Shown here piece by piece: positions 60,838 through 64,000 of a DNA stretch of 64,000 nt. Source of the stretch: Caecitellus pseudoparvulus (lineage: Eukaryota; Bigyra: Bicosoecida); the NCBI GenBank assembly GCA_965644315.1, contig CBFFRQ010000062.1:496001-560000 (forward strand), written 5' to 3'. Each line of letters begins with the position of its first letter. Position 1 is the first letter of the stretch. Position numbers and translations under genes: made by a program. The notes beneath the pieces are model-generated. The model was not told the origin of the DNA and did no database searches. It saw nothing but the letters and a program-made list of their open reading frames with translations.

Positions 60838-63558
60838 TCAGACCCTACCTGCAGCTGCACCAGCTTCGTGAGCCGCATCGGAATCGCCGTCTTCAGGGGT
60901 ACCTCCCTCAGCACCTGCTGCAAGCACGCTGGCAACCCTTTGGTCCGACGAAAGAGAAGAAAGACACAACTTTCCGAGCCTCATCAGAAGTTCGTCCGTC
61001 CACGGAAACTCGTCCCAGTCATCATCAGCCTCTTGAGGACCTTCCCTGGGAGGAGTTTCGGGGGCTTGCGCGGGATTGTGGGTTTGGGAACCAGAAATAT
61101 CAGCGTCATCTAGCTCCTTGGCTGCACCACTGGCGGCCGCACAGCCCATGGCTGGACTCTCCGCAACCTCAGAGCTTGCTGACGCAACAGGCGGCGTCGG
61201 GCCCCCCTCGCTTCTTTGGCTCTCTGAATCTCCATCCTCGGAGTGTGTCTCCCTTCCCTCTGCGTCGACCGGACCTACTCTCCCCTTCAGTGCGTCCAGA
61301 AGGGCTTTCCAAGCACGTTGCCGCCCTTGCAGGTCCGACTCTCCCTCTTCAGGAACCGCAAGTTGGGCCAGGTTTCGAACTAGGGCCCGGAATTCCGGAT
61401 TCGACAGAAGCTGCAGCACAGAAGGCTTCAATACGCTGCGTGGGGCGACATTCATGGAAACATTGAGCACGACTCGCTCACTCGCTCCAGCGGCCAAACA
61501 TGCACTGCCCACAATCATGCACCCCGCAGCACACGCTAGAAAGCCCAATTCTAGGGAAGAAGAGACTCCATTCTGCACTCGCGTGATAAAGGCCCAGCTG
61601 CCCAAAACAAGCTGAGCAAGTGAAAGAGCGGAGAATAGCGAGAAGACCACCAAGCTGGCACATTTGAAGTGCGTTTTATGGCTGGCTTCGCGCCTAAGCA
61701 GGTCGCCCTGCTTGACCTGCTTCCCCAACACCCCGAAAGCACTTTCAAAGAGCCAGCCAACATGTGCCCAGGAGGGAGAACGGAGGTGGGCGTGTGCAGG
61801 GTCTCGATCCACTGCACCAGCTTTCACCACCTCACGCAGGCTCGGAGGTGGTGGGCGCCTGAAAAACTCAGGCGAGCTGTTTTCGGCCTGGAATGCATGC
61901 ACACACTTTAACAACGCAAACAGGAATGCACCACGCAACTCAATTTCGCTCGACGATGGCTGAAGTTTGGTCTTCTGATAGAAGGGGGTTTGGAGGCAAG
62001 CCACCAACGCCTCCATGGCAGAGCTAGGTGGGAACTCCCGGCTCCCATCCACTCGCGGCGATTCCACGTCCCCATTTGACACCATGGGGCTGAAATACTT
62101 CGATCCCTCATTGCGGCGAAAGAGGAACGCAGAATCAGGAGGATAGTACATGTTGAACCAGAGGGTGATACAGGAAAGCGAGGCTGTGCAGACAGCGTAG
62201 CCGAAGACCGGGAAGAGCAGGAGGAACAGTGGGTAGACCTCCCAGTGGCCACGTGCGTTGCCTCTGGACGAGCACACGCGCGGGTACATGAACAGCGCTG
62301 CCACCACTCCCACTGACAATGCAAGCTTTGTGAGAGACACCCATTGCCACCCAACCATGGCGCCATTCACGTCGAAGCACAGCCAAGGCACCGCTCGACC
62401 AGCCACCGTGCAGTCCGTGCTTGGATCTTGAAATGCAGACAGTGTCAGCGACGTGCAAGTCATCGTGAGCATGAGTATGTCAGCACAGCCAAGCAACAGT
62501 TTACCAAAGAAGGCCGCTGTAGACACGCTGTGAGCGAAAGTGAAGGCAGCGTATGCGACTGTGAATGCTGAGCACGCCACACCGGCGAGGCGGATGTTCT
62601 CGAAGTACGGCCGCGATTCGATACCCCGTGGAACGTCGTCCGAGATGGAGGCCAGCTGCACTAGCATCATCGGGAAAGCGATGGCGACGCACTCCAAGAC
62701 AACAAGGTGCGCCACCTGCGCTTTATTCTTCTTCTTCGTCTCTTTATCCCCTTCTTGGTTGCCTTCGGAAATCCACATCGCCAAACGTGCCCAGACACCA
62801 AACAAGGGCTGAAAGATCACAAACAGCACAAATTGAAACACAAGCGACAGTGCTGACTGCCTTCTTGGAGTCTCCCGCTGCGGCGATTGGTGCGAAGACG
62901 AACCGCAACGCGCGCACGAAAGTTCCCAGCACATGCTTGACACTCTTTCGTACTGCGTTTCAAAGGAAGTCTCAGGAACGACGTTCCTGCCTTCATCACG
63001 CTTGCTCGAAAACACCAAGCAGACGGCTGTCATGGCCAGGTACACGCCAACCGTGACGCTGGCGTACACCAGCACAACGATTGCTACCCTGCCGATGAAT
63101 CGCTGGGATGCCAGCGGCGACTGCAGTGAGCCGATGATGAAGCTGATGTGAAAAAAGTACGAGACTGTCATCACTGAAGCCGCGCAGGCCAGCAAAATGT
63201 ACCGGATGTAGGAACCTGCCTTGGAGCAGCATGAAGTTGATAGCAACCTCGAGATGAGTGAAGTCAAGAAGGAGCAGGAGCAGCAACAGGAACCATCAGA
63301 GGGGGTATACTCGCCTCCAAGTCTTGTGCGAAGGTCTTCCAGAGTGATCTCGTCGGGAGTGGGGGGGGGGGCGTGTATTGCTGGCAACGGGCTATTTCCG
63401 CCACGCAAGGGTGCCAACGCTTTTCGGTCTCCTTTGGACTCCCCGCCGTCAGCTGAGGATGCTGCTGAGAGGGAGCTCATCGGGCGGGAAACATCAACAT
63501 CGGGACGCCCCGCTGGCAAAAGTGCGGGAGAAGGGTAGGCCTCCGGGCTGTGTGCCAT
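60838..63558 (-). CDS. Unassigned multipass membrane protein
   Basis: 906 residues from MAHSPEAYPSPALLP. After a cytosolic N-terminus of about 90 residues comes a cysteine cluster (DGSCCCSCSF and STSCCSK), a likely palmitoylation site, then about ten hydrophobic helices (for example YIRYILLACAASVMTVSYF, ALSLVFQFVLFVIF and ASLVVFSLFSALSLAQLVL). The C-terminal 200 residues are acidic and disordered, ending with WDEFPWTDELLMRLGKL. The helix LVVLECVAIAFPMMLVQLASI faintly recalls XK-related scramblases, but this is not enough for a name. The frame ends AAAGRV at a GCAG/GTAGGG sequence that could be a splice donor, so the true C-terminus is uncertain. Confidence 0.6.
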   Translation of the reverse strand: MAHSPEAYPSPALLPAGRPDVDVSRPMSSLSAASSADGGESKGDRKALAPLRGGNSPLPAIHAPPPTPDEITLEDLRTRLGGEYTPSDGSCCCSCSFLTSLISRLLSTSCCSKAGSYIRYILLACAASVMTVSYFFHISFIIGSLQSPLASQRFIGRVAIVVLVYASVTVGVYLAMTAVCLVFSSKRDEGRNVVPETSFETQYERVSSMCWELSCARCGSSSHQSPQRETPRRQSALSLVFQFVLFVIFQPLFGVWARLAMWISEGNQEGDKETKKKNKAQVAHLVVLECVAIAFPMMLVQLASISDDVPRGIESRPYFENIRLAGVACSAFTVAYAAFTFAHSVSTAAFFGKLLLGCADILMLTMTCTSLTLSAFQDPSTDCTVAGRAVPWLCFDVNGAMVGWQWVSLTKLALSVGVVAALFMYPRVCSSRGNARGHWEVYPLFLLLFPVFGYAVCTASLSCITLWFNMYYPPDSAFLFRRNEGSKYFSPMVSNGDVESPRVDGSREFPPSSAMEALVACLQTPFYQKTKLQPSSSEIELRGAFLFALLKCVHAFQAENSSPEFFRRPPPPSLREVVKAGAVDRDPAHAHLRSPSWAHVGWLFESAFGVLGKQVKQGDLLRREASHKTHFKCASLVVFSLFSALSLAQLVLGSWAFITRVQNGVSSSLELGFLACAAGCMIVGSACLAAGASERVVLNVSMNVAPRSVLKPSVLQLLSNPEFRALVRNLAQLAVPEEGESDLQGRQRAWKALLDALKGRVGPVDAEGRETHSEDGDSESQRSEGGPTPPVASASSEVAESPAMGCAAASGAAKELDDADISGSQTHNPAQAPETPPREGPQEADDDWDEFPWTDELLMRLGKLCLSSLSSDQRVASVLAAGAEGGTPEDGDSDAAHEAGAAAGRV

Positions 63559-64000
63559 CGTCGAAACGTGAGATTGCTCAGAGCTGGTTGCAGTCCCCGA
63601 CCTTGTGAGGTGGTCAGAGTTGGCTGTGAGAGGAGCGAAACAGTCCAGAGCCCGTGCAACTTCCGTGGAAACTGCTGAAAATGTGTTTGGGTATTGTGAT
63701 TTGATTGTGAGCGCTTCAGAGACATGACAGGGAGGGGCACGCTATCTGCAACTCTTATCAAGCTGAACTGCTGGAACGTGGCACCATCAACAAGCTCACA
63801 GCGCCCCCAGTTCAGTGCAGCATCAATGCAGGGGTAGTATTTGCTCTGTTGGCAAGCTGCGGGCGTGCTGCATGCCCTTACATGCTCTCTGTGGGTGCGG
63901 GTTGTATGGGAGGAGAGATCAAAACCTGGCAGCACGGGCTGAGGACGGCAACGGGTGCCGCCCGAGAGCTTCCCAGACTGGTCACGCTGTGAGTGGGGTT
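63559..64000. other. Upstream region at right edge
   Basis: Holds the presumed promoter of the multipass gene. A 152-codon minus-strand frame (63477-63935) overlaps its start, but it is not convincing. No other gene seen before the window edge. Confidence 0.4.

Noticed and set aside
61365-61400. tRNA-like T-arm (GGTTTCGAACTAGGGCCC)
   Set aside because: One base too many in the loop motif, no acceptor stem or anticodon arm around it, and it lies inside the coding sequence of the multipass gene.
1-64000. Giant-virus, bacterial or organellar origin
   Set aside because: Spliceosomal introns are found in most genes, and the gene content (TFIIIC, SRPRB, UFD1, IFT81, COX10 with a mitochondrial presequence) is nuclear eukaryotic throughout.

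Overview
The window is nuclear DNA of a free-living, flagellated microbial eukaryote with a compact, GC-rich genome. I count 23 protein genes in 64 kb. Most are split by short GT-AG introns, usually 64 to 130 nt, with donors such as GTGCGT, GTGAGT and GTACGT. Intergenic gaps are small and neighbouring genes often sit on opposite strands. IFT81 and a DNAAF9/Shulin homologue imply motile cilia with outer dynein arms. A mitochondrial-type 5-aminolevulinate synthase, COX10, TFIIIC, a MEAF6-type subunit, UFD1, SRP receptor beta and archease give a conventional eukaryotic background. I cannot name the species; a heterotrophic protist with a high-GC genome fits best.

Layout. 1-8.9 kb: two convergent TmcB/TmcC-like membrane PAS proteins form a large inverted repeat; the first is cut by the window edge and carries a one-base frameshift. 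9-16 kb: GTF3C5 (TFIIIC), ALAS with heme-regulatory CP motifs, a LAMTOR1-like Ragulator subunit and archease. 16-26 kb: a four-RRM SR/Gbp2-like protein, a BTB protein, a cyclophilin fused to a Has1/DDX18 helicase, SRP receptor beta and UFD1. 26-44 kb, all minus strand: a membrane-anchored dual-specificity phosphatase, a third TmcB-like gene, a PH-domain CLU-like protein, COX10, IFT81 and MEAF6. 44-56 kb: a COPI-associated/TVP15-like Golgi protein, an unassigned probable helical-repeat protein, an F-box-like protein and the DNAAF9 homologue. 56-64 kb: a kinase-like protein and a multipass membrane protein, both unassigned, in DNA that looks less GC-rich.

The least ordinary content is the TmcB-like family. 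Three long sensor genes share near-identical GC-rich cassettes for the soluble parts but have sharply diverged transmembrane stretches, as expected from repeated gene conversion. Next are the in-frame cyclophilin-Has1 fusion, the PH-CLU protein, and multiplied SHP boxes on UFD1. Exon joins were worked out by eye from splice signals, phase and family alignment recalled from memory; none was tested with a search or transcripts.
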